Assembly (NCBI GenBank): GCA_037349105.1
Contig: JAYJMM010000066.1
Span: forward strand, 186,001 to 250,000
DNA: 64,000 nt
Direction: 5' to 3'
DNA from: Limnomonas spitsbergensis
Taxonomy: Eukaryota; Chlorophyta; Chlorophyceae; Chlamydomonadales
The notes beneath the pieces are model-generated. The model had not been told where the DNA came from. It saw only the letters and a program-made list of their open reading frames with translations, and did no database searches. Made by a program: the position numbers and the translations under genes. Below are positions 35,001-47,800 of the stretch, piece by piece (positions within the stretch are counted from its first letter, which is position 1; every line of letters starts with the position of its first letter).

Positions 35001-38000
35001 CTACCCAGCAGGCTGCCTTATCCCAGGCTCCTTCCCGTTTTCGTTTGTTTTGATCGTGTTTGGTTGCCTGGCCCTGTTGTCCCCGCACAGGTAAAACCAA
35101 CCTCCATGAGATAGGGCTGGGTGTGACTGGCCTCAACCTGCGGACCGGTACAGCCCTCAACCCTTGTGACCCGCGACACTACACGGGAGGCTCCTCCAGC
35201 GGCAGCGCGGCGCTGGTAGCTGCGGGCGTTTGTCCCTTCGCAATCGGTGGGTCGTTTTTTGACGAGTGTTCCACCGGTGGTGTGGATCCCTGGTGTGGAT
35301 GGTGTGGGCGTGTGTCCGGAGTCTATCGGTTGGAGTAATTAGTTATATTAGTTGGTTGAGTAGTGATGGCATTGTAGTTACATGCGGTTAGATGCTGTGA
35401 GTTTCTGTCACCTGCTGTTACTTGCTGTTAGATGCTGTGAGTATCTGTCACCTGCTGTTACTCGCTGATTGTTTCAGGATCTGACGGCGGTGGCTCCATC
35501 CGCATTCCCGCCTCCTTCTGCGGCTGTGTGGGCCTCAAGCCCACCAACGGGCGCATGACAGGCGCGGGCGGTGTTGAGATTGACTGCACCGTGGCCACCT
35601 ACGGACCCATTTCTGGCTGTGTGGAGGACTGTGCTCTCCTGTATGCAGCCGTGGCCAACCAGGGCGTCAGGTAAATAAAATAAATGATAAAAGCCCGGAG
35701 GCATGGAATAAGGAAGTCACCCGTTCGGCAATAGCGAATAGCACTAAGTGAGCTACCAGGCGGGTGTCAAAGAAGCTGTCCTGAACGGTTCCAAACTGGC
35801 TGTACAGCAGAGGTCATAAAGGCTCAGCTCGATAGCTGCCTCGATGAATATGTGTGATCTTGTATTACTCCATGGGCCTGCTCCACCTCCCCTGTCCTTC
35901 ACACTGTGTGGGGGGATGTCATTGTAGGACAGGTATCAGCGGGGATGCTGGCAGATTGTATGTTGCCGGCCTGGTCATCTTATTCACCATCACCACACTT
36001 CTCATTTAGATCCCAGCCCATGATGCTGGCATGATGTTTCCTCACACGTTGCCGCATGCCCCTTTCTCCTCCTCCTCTTCCTGCCTTGCCTTATGACGGT
36101 GCCCCTCCTTGCTGCTCAGTGCGACGATGAGTGGGGAGCCCGTGCCCCCGCCTCAGCTGCCTCATCCATTGATCATGCCCACCAGCTCTGGGCAGCAGCC
36201 GCTAGCTGGCGTCAAGATCGGAGTGTTCTGGGAGGTGAGCCATCAGGCAGGGGGAGGACCCCAAAAGAGGCGGTCATCGCCTCATGATTTCCCTCGTTGT
36301 GTAACTCACGGTGCTACAAGTGCCGTGCTATGACCAGGGCTACAGAGCAAAACACCTGGACCTTCATATTGCCGTACCATGGCTGTGCATTATTAAAAAG
36401 TACTGGGTCTGGTGACATGCTTGGACTAGGGCCTGATGCAGAGCTGTTGTACGGCGGCGCCAAGTCAGACCTTGGGATTTAAGCATGCCTCCTCCCCCCC
36501 TTGTCTTTGCTCCCTTCTGCTCCCCTCGCACCAGTGATTCAAAAGGAGGCAGACGTCACCCACTACACTCAGCATGGCTTGAACGATAGACAGTTGCAGA
36601 ACCTACACCTGATTGCTCTCCCCGCAGTGGTTCAATGATTCGGATCCGGAGGTGTTGAGCTGCTGCCGGGCCGCGGTGGATGTTGCTGTGTCGCTGGGGG
36701 CGGAGCTGCTGCCCGTGGTGGTTCCGGAGCTCGAGCTGTTGAGGGTGGGCCACACGGTGACCATTGTATCTGAGATGCACCACTGCATGCAGGTGGGATG
36801 TGAGGCAACCCTAACAGGCCGGGAAAGGGCAGGGCGTTGATGGGTGGAGGGAGATATGCCCCTGCTTCCACACATTGCCCTGTGTGCTAGGATAGGAATG
36901 ATAGGAGGACCAGTGTTGGGCTCTGTGACACCGTGTTAGGGACGCAGGTGTGACGTAGGACCAGGGGTGGGAAGCCACGAGGGTTTGATCCAGGCCAAAA
37001 CCAGGGTGCAGGGAAATTTCAGGAAGCAAATTTTGTGACACCAAGAAAGGGAAGCAGGTGACATGTGTGACGTAGGACAGGGTGTATCACACTAAAAAAC
37101 AGTAAAGTGTTGACTGCAGAACCGTACATGATTTGTGGCACCGTCATTCCTCAAGGCTGTCTGTCACGAGCTATATCACCCAACACCGAATAGGACCTAC
37201 CGCTGTCCATCGAATTTGTGTCCCACTCGCACAGCGTGATCCATTTCATCATGGATCATGTTGTGGGCCATCTCTAGGACAATGCAATCCTCAGGTCATA
37301 TGATGATGTGGCTGCCAACGAAGATCATTTAATATCATATCGGTATACCTATGCCCCTTCTTAACGTACATGAAGTGATAGGCAGGTGTCAGTCCTGGGC
37401 GCCTCTTGTGCAGCCAATGGACTGACAAACCTGAAATCTGAAATACAGAGGTGTCAGATCTGCCCTCCACACTAATTTCTCACACATTCTGGCATCAGCT
37501 GGTGTGGCCACTTCAACTAGTAACCTAGTAATGCTGCAAGAGCTGCACACCTACCACCTCTTAACTGACAGGCCATTTGGGAGAGCCCTATGCCCCTACC
37601 TATTTGCCATGCAGCCCATTGGGGTCACCCTAAACCCTCTTTTGCCATGCAGCCCATTTGGGACGATCCTGTCAAGCGTGCTGCGTTCAATAGTGATGTG
37701 CGTCTGAGCCTGAGCACCGTCAAGTATTGGACTTCAGCCGACTACATTGCAGCCCAGGCAAGAGGGATGGGGGGCGGGTGCAAGGGAGGAGCAGCTGGGG
37801 AGCAGGGGAAGAGCTGGACAGGGAGGGACACGTGCATCCTCCTCAGGATGGAGATGAGCCCAAATGGGTTCCATCATGGAAATGGTACCAGTTCAATGTA
37901 TTCCGTCTCTGTTCTGCCTATATCTGTCCTAGCTGTTGGTGCTGCCCGTCCCTGTCCAAACACACTACTGGGTGGATGCGCTGCGATCACGGCCGCCTGA

Positions 38001-39191
38001 GTGAGCACACAGGGTTCCCTCTTCCCTAGGGATCCCTTTGCTGGCTGTCCTCCAGCCGAATGGCTTCACTGGACTGCCAGGTGGATGAGCACTTCGGGTT
38101 ACGAGTGGGTGGACACAGCCCCTTCTGCACACCCCTCATGAGTCATGAACCCTCTCCCTGAGCTCCCCACCTGAACCCTGCCCTACATTTCCCGCCCTTC
38201 CTGAACCCTACCTGATACACCCCGCCCCTCATGATTCACGAACCCTCTCCCTGTGCTCCCCACCCGAACCATATCCCCCTGCACTGCCTGCCTGTAGAGA
38301 CTGCGCAGCCGCGGCACCCTTCACTTCCGCCGCGCCCTCAAGTCCGTTGACATGATCGTGACACCCACCACCCCTTGCACTGCACCGCTTATCAGTGCGG
38401 CAGCGGTCCGGGGGGGAGCATCGGACCTGTCTTTGGTGTCCAAGATCATGAGGTTTGCATATCAGGTGCGGAATGTGGAAATTCTGTAGGTCGGCAGTCA
38501 CCCTGAAAATCTAGACATTAAAGGGTTGGTTCAAAAGGGGTGACAGTGTAACAGAGGGCCCAGTGTTCATGGCCTGAGCTTTGCACATCAGAGGGAGACA
38601 TGCAAGGGGACACAGAGTTGCAGGCGATGTGGGATCAGGTGCATGGACTAGAAGTCCGGCATGTCCCAGGGAGCAGATAGGCTCCCAAAAACAAGAAATG
38701 GAGTGACGATCGAGCAAGTATTTCCCCCCGCTGCTCGACCTCAATTCATATCCATTCAGCTATCTCGTGGCTTCCAACCTGAGTCCTGAGACCTCGTGCG
38801 CTGATAGCGATGCTGCTCGAGCCTGTGTCTGTGGGCCTTCAATGTTTGGGCCGTATCTAGCCTTTGACATTTGCCATTTAGCCCACTGAAGGTAGACACG
38901 CAACTGTTGAATGAAACACTGGATTGAGCCATTCTCTTGTCATGACTAGACTACCTTGGACCCTGGCCTCTTTGATCGCAGGCCAATTTTGTAGGCCTAC
39001 CCGCTGTTTCTGTCCCGGTGGGGCGCGATGCTCAGGGCCTGCCTATCGGCCTCCAGTTTATGGGGAAGCCCTGGGCCGAGGGGACGCTGTTGCGCATGGC
39101 TGCCTGCATGGAGTGTGCCATGCGGGCGCACACAGGCGCGCCGGCCTTGTGGATTAATCCGCTCACGGGGCAGAGTGCAGGCTTGACATAG
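32082..39191 (+). CDS. Amidase-signature family hydrolase (GatA/FAAH-like), 614 aa, 11 exons
   Basis: Exons: 32082-32264, 32710-32944, 33424-33673, 34179-34243, 35091-35246, 35478-35670, 36120-36234, 36628-36792, 37653-37757, 38298-38465, 38982-39191. They total 1845 nt with perfect phase. The Ser-cisSer-Lys triad is intact: [10 protein letters not shown] (Lys203), [10 protein letters not shown] (about 277-285, cis-Ser) and [13 protein letters not shown] (Ser303). [20 protein letters not shown] and LPAVSVPVG are further family motifs. Such enzymes hydrolyse C-N amide bonds; the free-standing eukaryotic type with a ~100-residue N-terminal extension resembles plant/algal fatty-acid-amide-hydrolase-like proteins more than organellar GatA, but the substrate is not determinable. 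Exons 2 and 9 require GC donors (see findings). The start at 32082 is the first ATG giving phase continuity. Confidence 0.93.
33955..34020. repeat. 13-bp tandem repeat in amidase intron 3
   Basis: About five copies of gtgtattcctgca, four of which include a ctgcag that looks like a 3' splice site. It lies 160-220 bp upstream of the true acceptor at 34178. Confidence 0.85.
34250..34850. repeat. 54-bp minisatellite in amidase intron 4
   Basis: About eleven copies of a 54-bp unit containing gtcatggggcgggtgagac and tcattgtggcctgaagggag. It begins within 10 bp of the splice donor of the 65-bp exon 4. Because 54 is a multiple of 3 the array is open on both strands (18-residue periodic frames), which creates a spurious 356-codon frame at 33814-34884. 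Several copies carry gggtgagac, a donor-like sequence. Confidence 0.95.
35387..35466. repeat. 40-bp direct duplication in amidase intron 5
   Basis: Two adjacent 40-bp copies beginning gttagatgctgtgagt and differing at two positions. They end 11 bp before the acceptor of exon 6 at 35477. Confidence 0.85.
37605..37660 (+). repeat. Duplicated splice acceptor before amidase exon 9
   Basis: tttgccatgcagcccatt occurs twice, near 37601-37618 and 37641-37658. The second is the in-phase acceptor giving PIWDDP; the first reads into gggtcaccctaaaccctc and does not continue the protein. Confidence 0.8.
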
Positions 39192-40679
39192 CAGGTGGTG
39201 CGGGTGACAGAAAGGCTGGGCTGAGCTGGGCTGTGAGGGTAATGCGAGGGGAGGAGCGAGGGGACACGGAAGGTAGCATGCTAGCATGCGCCCAGGACAG
39301 AGCCCCAGAGCCTGCTGTGCATGATTTTTATTTTGGGTGATTAAATCAGAGATATCTGGGTCTACAGATGTGTTCACTGCAGTGTAGACTGGGGAAGGTA
39401 ATAGACGGGGGACGGTAATAGACGGGGGAAGGTAAATGTGTCACAGGTTTTGTGTGGGGATGTCTCCGCTGGCTGTTGTCAGGGTTTGTTTGTGTGACTC
39501 AAATAGATCCTCATATAGGCATTTCAATTTTCAAGATATGCAATTTTCATGGGGTTGGCTTTGCAGTCAGCTTTGGCAAGCAACTGGAGCACAGGGCCAA
39601 ATGGGTCTCAGAATGGAAAACGTTGACAGAGGGTGCATGCAATCAACCATCAATTTTGACGTCCATTTTGACCACGGCTGTCCACGTTAGTTGTATAAAA
39701 TTTAGAGCATAGGTACCGGTACCGGTATTCAGCACGTTACCTGACTGTGTTCACGATTTGAATTACTCGTGTACGAGGTACATGCATTTCAGTCAATGCA
39801 CGTCCTTGCTTGCCTGTACATCGGTATCGTTTGTTGTTTGTCGTGTTGTGGAACACAGTGGTGGTGGTGACAGCGGTCAGTTGCTGGGGTCTCAAAAGGG
39901 TCAGGTCTGGACTCGGATCCGGCCAGATCTAAATGCTAAAGAGAGAGGGTGCAGGTGTGGCTGGTGGTGCCAGCCAAACCTGGCTGGCACATCTAGCCTG
40001 AGGTTGCAAGTCAACGGTCGAATATCCCGCTGCTGCTCTGCCAGTCCTGAAAATATCTCGGTACCGGCATGCTTGACTACGTTGGGTTCGTTGTGTTTGT
40101 TAGCTCACCCCCCGTGTCGTGGCTATGGACAGCACTGGCTGTATCTCTGTAGCGCGTATAATCAAGTTAGTTAAGTTACATGTGGGGAATTTGTTCGGTA
40201 TCGGTACCCACAGGAAAAAATTCCAGGTTTTAACTATGTACAGGTGTGCCACGCCGAGCGCTACGCAACACTTATACGGTTAATTATTAAACAGCGTGTT
40301 CTTCCTCGAAGGCAATATGACATCAAACGATGCCAAGGCAAAGGACGTCAACGGGTTTATCAGTGACACAGTCAATTCATTTTGTGCTTGAGATGATGTG
40401 GATTGCTCAATGCCGGTAGGTGGCTCAGGTTGCCTCGCTCTGGTTGGATTGTTTTTTGTATCATGAAGGTTTTACGATCCAGCGGGGCATCACATTTGAT
40501 GCATGGGACGTGTGCCCGAAAACCAGTTTAGGCTCAAAATACACTAGGACAGTGAGTGAAAAAACAGTGACCCTCCTGGTTTAGCAATGGGATTACAGTT
40601 GAGCCGAAGTCAGCTTATAGAGTTAGAAAGAAAGAGTGCATGGAGAGGGCCCAACAGCTCCCGCAGCTCCTAAGAAAAA
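39192..40679. other. Intergenic spacer between amidase and a LINE remnant
   Basis: No recognisable gene. Contains a short sequence at 40491-40518 (acatttgatgcatgggac, then gtgtgcccg) that recurs at 50667-50693. The rest is unremarkable. Confidence 0.5.
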
Positions 40680-40680
40680 C

Positions 40681-41055
40681 ACGTTCCACCTCTGGGCCCT
40701 GCTAAAGAGGCTCGGCCGCGTGGGCGCCCAACGAATTGGTTGGGAGGAAAGAAACAAAAACACTGGTCAGTTGGTCAATAGAACGAAGGCAAAAAGGGGA
40801 AATAAATCAAGGGACACATAAAAAGCTGGAAAATAGGTCGTTCAAAGGAAGCCCCGGCCTTTGAAACGTCTGTCTGAACTACACCTAAAATAAAAACATC
40901 CTCCACAAAACCCAGAGCATCCCACCCTAGCCTGCCATGGTGCAAAGTGAGCAAGTCTCCAGCACCGTCTGGGGGGCCTGCCCATCCCTGCTCCTTAAGT
41001 TGATCTTGCACGCTGGGGCATTGGAAGCAAGCAGCTCCTGAACAGTTATTTTAAG
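40681..41055 (-). mobile_element. 5'-truncated copy of the same non-LTR retrotransposon family
   Basis: The box lies at 40731-40681 (minus). On its element-upstream side the minus frame 41055-40775 encodes QCPSVQDQLKEQGWAGPP...HGRLGWDALGFVEDV. This aligns by eye with QCPSVKERLRETGWAGP at the end of the 20138-21340 copy. It contains only the extreme C terminus of the ORF and the 3' UTR, about 375 bp in total. Confidence 0.75.
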
Positions 41056-41865
41056 TGTAAACAATCCAACCAAAAACAAATCGGAAAGGTGACCAGGAAA
41101 CCAATATGTGCAGTGTAGTCAGGGGGTTGCAGTCATGCACTCGTACGTTATGGCAACCGGTCGATGTGGGAGTCCCTTAGAACCAGGCATGTCAGGGATT
41201 CCCTTCCGTCGCTGGCCCCCACTTACACAGATTAGGGGAGGGATCTGTTTTTTTAAGGGTGCCTTCGCCGTGCATTCCCTGGGCTGTGCTCTTGTTGCCT
41301 AGTACGTCGGTCATGTGCAACGGAGGAACCCCGCCTTGCCCAGTTGAATTGGGCTTGTGGTTGTCCCGAGAATTATGTGGGCCCTTTCTTCCTCTCTCCT
41401 GCCGACTTCTTTCCCTCTCCTGGGATGCATATGTTTCTCTCTTAACAAGGCTGGGGCCTGGGGGACCCACCGTCGAGTGCTTTTTATGATAGTTAGTCCC
41501 TGGCTCTTTCCTTACAAGGTCGCATGAAAATGTAGCAGATTCAGAATTAATCCTGCGAGCATGCTGTACAGCAGCATGCTTGTAGACTGAAAGCTGGCCA
41601 GTTAACGAAATTTCTGACCCTAGATCTGATCTGAATGCTCCTAGTCAGCAGTGTGGGCAATGTGGACTATGGGTGTGGACTGGCATGCAACTCAAAGAGA
41701 CCAACCATGACCAGACCAAGAATTGCCCAAGACAGTGCGACTTAGCCCGCCCTCTAAATCACGATGACGTGGTATCGGTCTTGGCAAAACATTTACCCAA
41801 TCTGACAGCCAATTGTTCCGATTATCACAGAGGTATCCCATTTTCTCTAGGACCATCCTCCCGCA
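41056..41865. other. Spacer and likely 5' region of NOT3
   Basis: No coding feature recognised. It ends with a pyrimidine-rich stretch and ctag at 41846-41850, 16 bp upstream of the NOT3 start codon, which may be the acceptor of a 5'-UTR intron. Confidence 0.4.
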
Positions 41866-44800
41866 ATGGCAGCCGAGCGAAAGTTGAAAGCGGAGATAGA
41901 TAGAACTCTAAAGAAGGTTTTAGAAGGTCAGGAGCTGTTCGAGGACTTATGGAACCAGGTGCGATCGAGACTGGGCTCTCACTGGGTTTATAACTCCCGA
42001 GCTCTCGAAGATGGATAGCTGCTTTGGAATGCGAATTGGGGTTGTGTTAACTCAACTTGAGATACCCACGTGGGGCTCTCCCCGAGTTTCGCTGGTCTGG
42101 TTGGTGGCATGCCGGGACTGCTCGATTCGACAAAGCAGCTTTTAAACTGGATAGGGAATGTGCGCCTACTACCTCAGGTGCACGACTGCGAGAACAGCAA
42201 CCAGCGTGAGAAGCTCGAGGGGGAGCTAAAGAAAGAAATCAAAAAGCTACAGCGGCTCCGCGAGCAGATCAAGGCATGGTAGGTGCAAACGCTGCTGTGT
42301 TTCTGTGAAGCTGGATCTTGATGTAATAGTGCGAGCGGGCATCTGTCCTCGCAAAGGTGGTTTGTTCCGCATGCCCTGGCACAGCGACATTCCCTCGTGC
42401 TCGCCTCATGGCTCTCGCGTTTTCGCTACCCTAGGATCACCGGTGCGGATATCAAAGACAAGCAACCACTGATGGACGCCCGGAGATCCATCGAGCGCGA
42501 CATGGAGCGCTTCAAGGCGTGTGAAAAGGAGTCGAAGATCAAGGGCATCAACCGGGTGTACAATGACCCCAAGGAAAAAGCCAAGGAGGATGCACGGGAT
42601 TGGATCAATACCACAGTGGACACAATCATGACGAAGGTGTGGGCATGCAGTTGCAAGGCATGGTGCAGCATGGGCCAAAATGGCGACCTGCCGTCGCATG
42701 GAGGGCGCGTCCAATGCGCCTTGGACAGGCTTGCCTGCATAAATGAACATTCAGTTCTAAGCCTTGGGGAGCTGGTTAAGAATGCCACCTGTTCAGCAGT
42801 AGGGCTGGGTAGGGTACCTTGCAGCGAAGTTCGAAAATCAGGCTGTGGTCATGAGTCATGACGGGCCCGGTGGGAAGGAGTGCAGGACAGGGGATGCCTG
42901 ACATGACATGCTCTTTCTACGGGCCTGCACTGTTACTCGCATCATGTCTCTGGTGCTGGTCACTTCAAGTATTGATGCTGTCGTAATGTCACACCAGTGC
43001 TTTGTTTTGTGAAATTAGAATGCGAGCAGGTATACCTTGGCCGCATGACTGGGATAAGAGGGGCGTTGCAGGGGCGGTGTGGGAGATCATCTTGGGATAA
43101 TGCAATGTAGTTCGCTTGAAGGAACTGGCTGTATTGAGGTCATGCCCGACACACTTGCCCTGTCAGGGAGCAGCACATACGGCAAATGTTGCCCCTCTTC
43201 TTCGCAACATCACATTTCTTTGAAGTTTGTTAAATTGCTTGGTTTGGCCCTACCAAGATGCCCTGCTGTGTTTGCTGGATGGTCATGCAGATTGAGGAGT
43301 TTGACTATGAAGTGGAGGAACTCCAGAATGGCATGAAGAAGAAGCAGAAGCCGCCCCCAAGGATGGCAGAGCTTGAAGAGATTATTGCTCAGGTATGTAC
43401 AGGGAGGCGTGGATAGGTGTGGTGGACAGAATTCCATACGTTCTAACAGGGAATGGTGGACAGGTCTGGAGAGAAGCATTGCACAAGTGTGGCCATGTGT
43501 GCAGGACATCATTGCTCTGGTGGGTGCTGTCAGGCATGGAACTGAAGGGACATGCCTGCGCTGGTTGTGTGTTCCACGATGGTGATGGGTGAGGCATCAA
43601 GATTGGGGTATCAAGATGAATTTCAAGTATTCGAAGGATTCCACGTGCGCATGGCATGTGCATGCTGTATGTGGATGCAATGGAGGTTAGGCACCCCAGG
43701 AATGCGTAGCTGGTCATGGATGGGGCCCAAATCCTGAATGCACGGGTCCCTTCCCTGAATGCATGGGGCACAAACACTGAATGCATGGGGGCCATACCCT
43801 TATGCATGGGGCCCATGCTTTGGATGCATGGGGGACCAAACCCTGAATGCATGGGACACCAGCCCTTGATGCATGGGGCCCAAACCCTGATTGCATGGGG
43901 CTTAAACCCTGAGCGCATGGGGTATTGGGGCGTATACCCTGAATGCATGGGGCTCATACTCTGAATGCATGGGGCTCATACTCTGAATGCATGGGGCTCG
44001 AACCCTGTATGCATGGGGTTCAAACCCTGAACGTATGGAGCTCAAACCCTGAATACATGGGGCTCAAACCCTGAATGCATGGGGCTCAAACCCCGAGTGC
44101 ATGGGCCCCATACTCTGAATGCATGGGGCTCAAACCCCAAGTGCATGGGCCCCATACTCTGAATGCATGGGGCTCAAACCCCGAGTGCATGGGCCCCATA
44201 CTCTGAATGCATGGGGCTCAAACCCCAAGTGCATGGGGCCCATACTCTGAATGCATGGGGTCCAAACCCTAAATGCACGGGGCTTAAACACTGAGTGCAT
44301 GGGGCTCAAACCCGGAATGCATGCAGCCCAAACTCTGAATGCATGGGGCTCAAGCCCGGATGCATGGGGCTGAAACCCTGAACGCATGGGGCTCAAACCC
44401 TTTATGCATGGGGCCTGTACTCTGAATACATGAGGTCCGAACGCCGAAAGCATGGGGCCCAAACCCTGACTGCATGGGGCCCAAAGCCTAATTGCTTGGG
44501 GCTTTAGCCCCAGGGAACGCTGTCCCTCCCTGGTTTCTAAAGATCTGTGAACGTATTGTGTAAGCTGGGGAGGCACTGGCTTGTGGGCAATAGAGGTGCG
44601 GCATACAACTTGAGCCCTGTTTCATGATCATCATACTCCTCAAGAGCGGAGGCACTGGCTATGGATGGGGCTGGGATTTTGGCTCTGGAAAGGCAAGCAC
44701 TGCTGTTCTTCAGTCCTCAACTGAATATTGTACCTGCTATAATTTATACAGTGGATAAAAAGGCCGTCATTTTTTCGGCAGAGCCCCCCCAGGCGGCCGA

Positions 44801-47800
44801 AGGTCGCGGGGGAAAAGCCCCCAAGGTCACCCCGTGTCTGTCCGCCAGTCCGTCAGTCTGTCAGCCTGAGGTTTCTGGAATGACCCGGAAACTTTATTCG
44901 CTACAGCGCAAATCAACCGGCTGTATTTATAAAGGTTATTCCTGTCAGACCTCAAAGGCCGAGGTGCTGATTACTTGTCTTCTCAATTTCCAACTTCACC
45001 AACAACCCAGTATGAATGAGGCATCCCCCCCCTCTCACCAACAACCCAGTATGAATGAGGCATCCCCCCCTCTCACCAACAACCCAGTATGAATGAGGCA
45101 CACACCCCCTCTCACCAACAACCCAGTATGAATGAGGCATCCCCCCCTCTCACCAACAACCCAGTATGAATGAGGCATCCCCCCCTCTCACCAACAACCC
45201 AGTATGAATGAGGCATCCCCCCCCTCTCACCAACAACCCAGTATGAATGAGGCATCCCCCCCCTCTCACCAACAACCCAGTATGAATGAGGCATCCCCCC
45301 CTCTCACCAACAACCCAGTATGAATGAGGCATCCCCCCCTCTCACCAACAACCCAGTATGAATGAGGCATCCCCCCCTCTCACCAACAACCCAGTATGAA
45401 TGAGGCATCCCCCCCCTCTCACCAACAACCCAGTATGAATGAGGCATCCCCCCCTCTCACCAACAACCCAGTATGAATGAGGCATCCCCCCCAACAACCC
45501 AGTATGAATGAGGCATCCCCCCCTCTCACCAACAACCCAGTATGAATGAGGCATCCCCCCCTCTCACCAACAACCCAGTATGAATGAGGCATCCCCCCCT
45601 CTCACCAACAACCCAGTATGAATGAGGCACACCCCCCCTCTCACCAACAACCCAGTATGAATGAGGCATCCCCCCCTCTCACCAACAACCCAGTATGAAT
45701 GAGGCATCCCCCCCTCTCACCAACAACCCAGTATGAATGAGGCATCCCCCCCTCTCACCAACAACCCAGTATGAATGAGGCAACCCCCCCTCTCACCAAC
45801 AACCCAGTATGAATGAGGCATCCCCCCCTCTCACCAACAACCCAGTATGAATGAGGCATCCCCCCCCTCTCACCAACAACCCAGTATGAATGAGGCAACC
45901 CCCCCTCTCACCAACAACCCAGTATGAATGAGGCACACACCCCCTCTCACATCATATATATCATTTGTTTGCATTGTTCCCTTCCTCCTGCTGCCTGCAG
46001 TACCATGAGCATGTGGAGCATTTAGAGAAGGTGCTGCGGTGCATCGACAACGAGACAATACAGCCGGATGAATTGGAGGACCTCAAGAACGAGCTGGAGA
46101 TGTACATTGTGAGTGATGGTGGAGGGGGGGACGGGAGGTACATTGTGAGCCAAGCTTGGTTGAAGGATGAGGGAGTTCGTATGTGATGGGTTGGGCAGTG
46201 ACCAAAGGGGTGGCCTAAGGGGGTAGCTCTAGGAATAAGGTAGTGGGGATTTGTGACTCAGAATGGTTGAACCTGCTCAGGATATCAGATGTATGTCTGC
46301 AACTCACACGTTCTGCCAGACAGAACATTCTAGTTCCCGAGCCTGAGCCCTGGCATGTATTCTCCAAACTTGCAAGATCAGGCCTCTTTGCACTCTTGAC
46401 CAGTGCCAGCCATTGCCGTGGTGTAGCTGCATTGTTCGCCCTTCTGCTGCTCCATGCTGCCCTGCCCACTGCTCCATGCTGCCCTGGCCACTACTCCATG
46501 CTGCCCTGCCCACTGCTCCATGCTGCCCTGTCCACTGCTTCATGCTGCCCTGCCCACTGCTCCATGCTGCCCTGCCCACTGCTCCATGCTGCCCTGCCCA
46601 CTGCTCTATGCTGCCCTGCCCACTGCTCTATGCTGCCCTGCCCACTGCTTCATGCTGCCCTGCCCACTGCTTTATGCTGCCCTGCCCACTGCTCCATGCT
46701 GCCCTGTCCACTGCTCCATGCTGCCCACCTGATGCTACCCTGATGTCCATCAGAGCCCCGATGAGGACCACTACGCGGACTTCTCCAGTGTGGATGAAAT
46801 GTATTCGGCACTTCTCGACCGAATGGACGCTGTCGACAACGCAGCCCCGCCTACGGCTGTGGTGAAACAGGTATGCATGGGTTATGATAGCAGCCCCATG
46901 CGACATGAAGCTACAAGACGATAGCAGCTTCATGCAAGATGGCAGCTCCGCACAGATGTGGTCAAAATATGTGCATGGGTCATGATAGCGTCCCCATGCA
47001 AGGGATCCCAGGTGCACATGGGATGCAGCAGCTGTGCATGCAGCAGCTCGTATTAAGCGATTCAGTAGTCCCTTCGCGCTAGCCCACCCTAATTGCACCA
47101 TGCGGCTAAAAATGAGCGGTCTGCTGGTGAGGAAAATGTCAGAAGGGGGAAATCCTGGGAAACTGAGTGGGTCAAAGAAAGACTGTCAGTCGAAGGAACC
47201 CAACTTCCAGCCCTATTGACTGGAAATATGTTAGCGTGTTCGCTATTTCCCGTAGTAGCAATGGGGCAGCAGCTAGCTGAGCTCCGCCAAGTGTGACCCA
47301 TGAGATTTAGTTCCAAGCATTTCCGTGCCACTGCCATGAAAATTGTAGATTGCCAAGGGCAAGGAAAAGGAGGAGGCTGACAAGGAGCGCGAGAGAGAGA
47401 AGGAGCGCGAGCGAGAGCGTGCTGCCGCGGCTGCTGCCAAAGCGCAGCTGATTGCACAGGGCAACACTGCGCTGAAGCTGGAGGAGGAGGAGTCCGCACG
47501 TAAGGCTGCACCCTCGACACCGCCAGCCCCTGCAAAGCAGACGCCGGTGCCTCCCCCACCTGTGCCAGCGCAGTCTGTCCCGCCGCCTCCAGCCTCGCGG
47601 GCGTCCTCCCTCGCCTCCGTGCGAGAGTCTGCGGCAGAGGGCCCTGGTGGCCCCACAGCCGAGGTGCCCTCCACCCCGCGCGGGCAAGCAGGCGCCCCCT
47701 CCCCTTCGCCTTCTAGAGCACCGTCCCTTGAGGCACCCGGCAGGCAGCCGGCACCCGGATTCCCAGCGCCCGTGCCCGCAGGCGCTGGTGTGGGTGCGGG

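Noticed and set aside
44952..46865. Periodic short ORFs on both strands in the NOT3 region
   Set aside because: Translations of the 38-bp and 22-bp intronic minisatellites.
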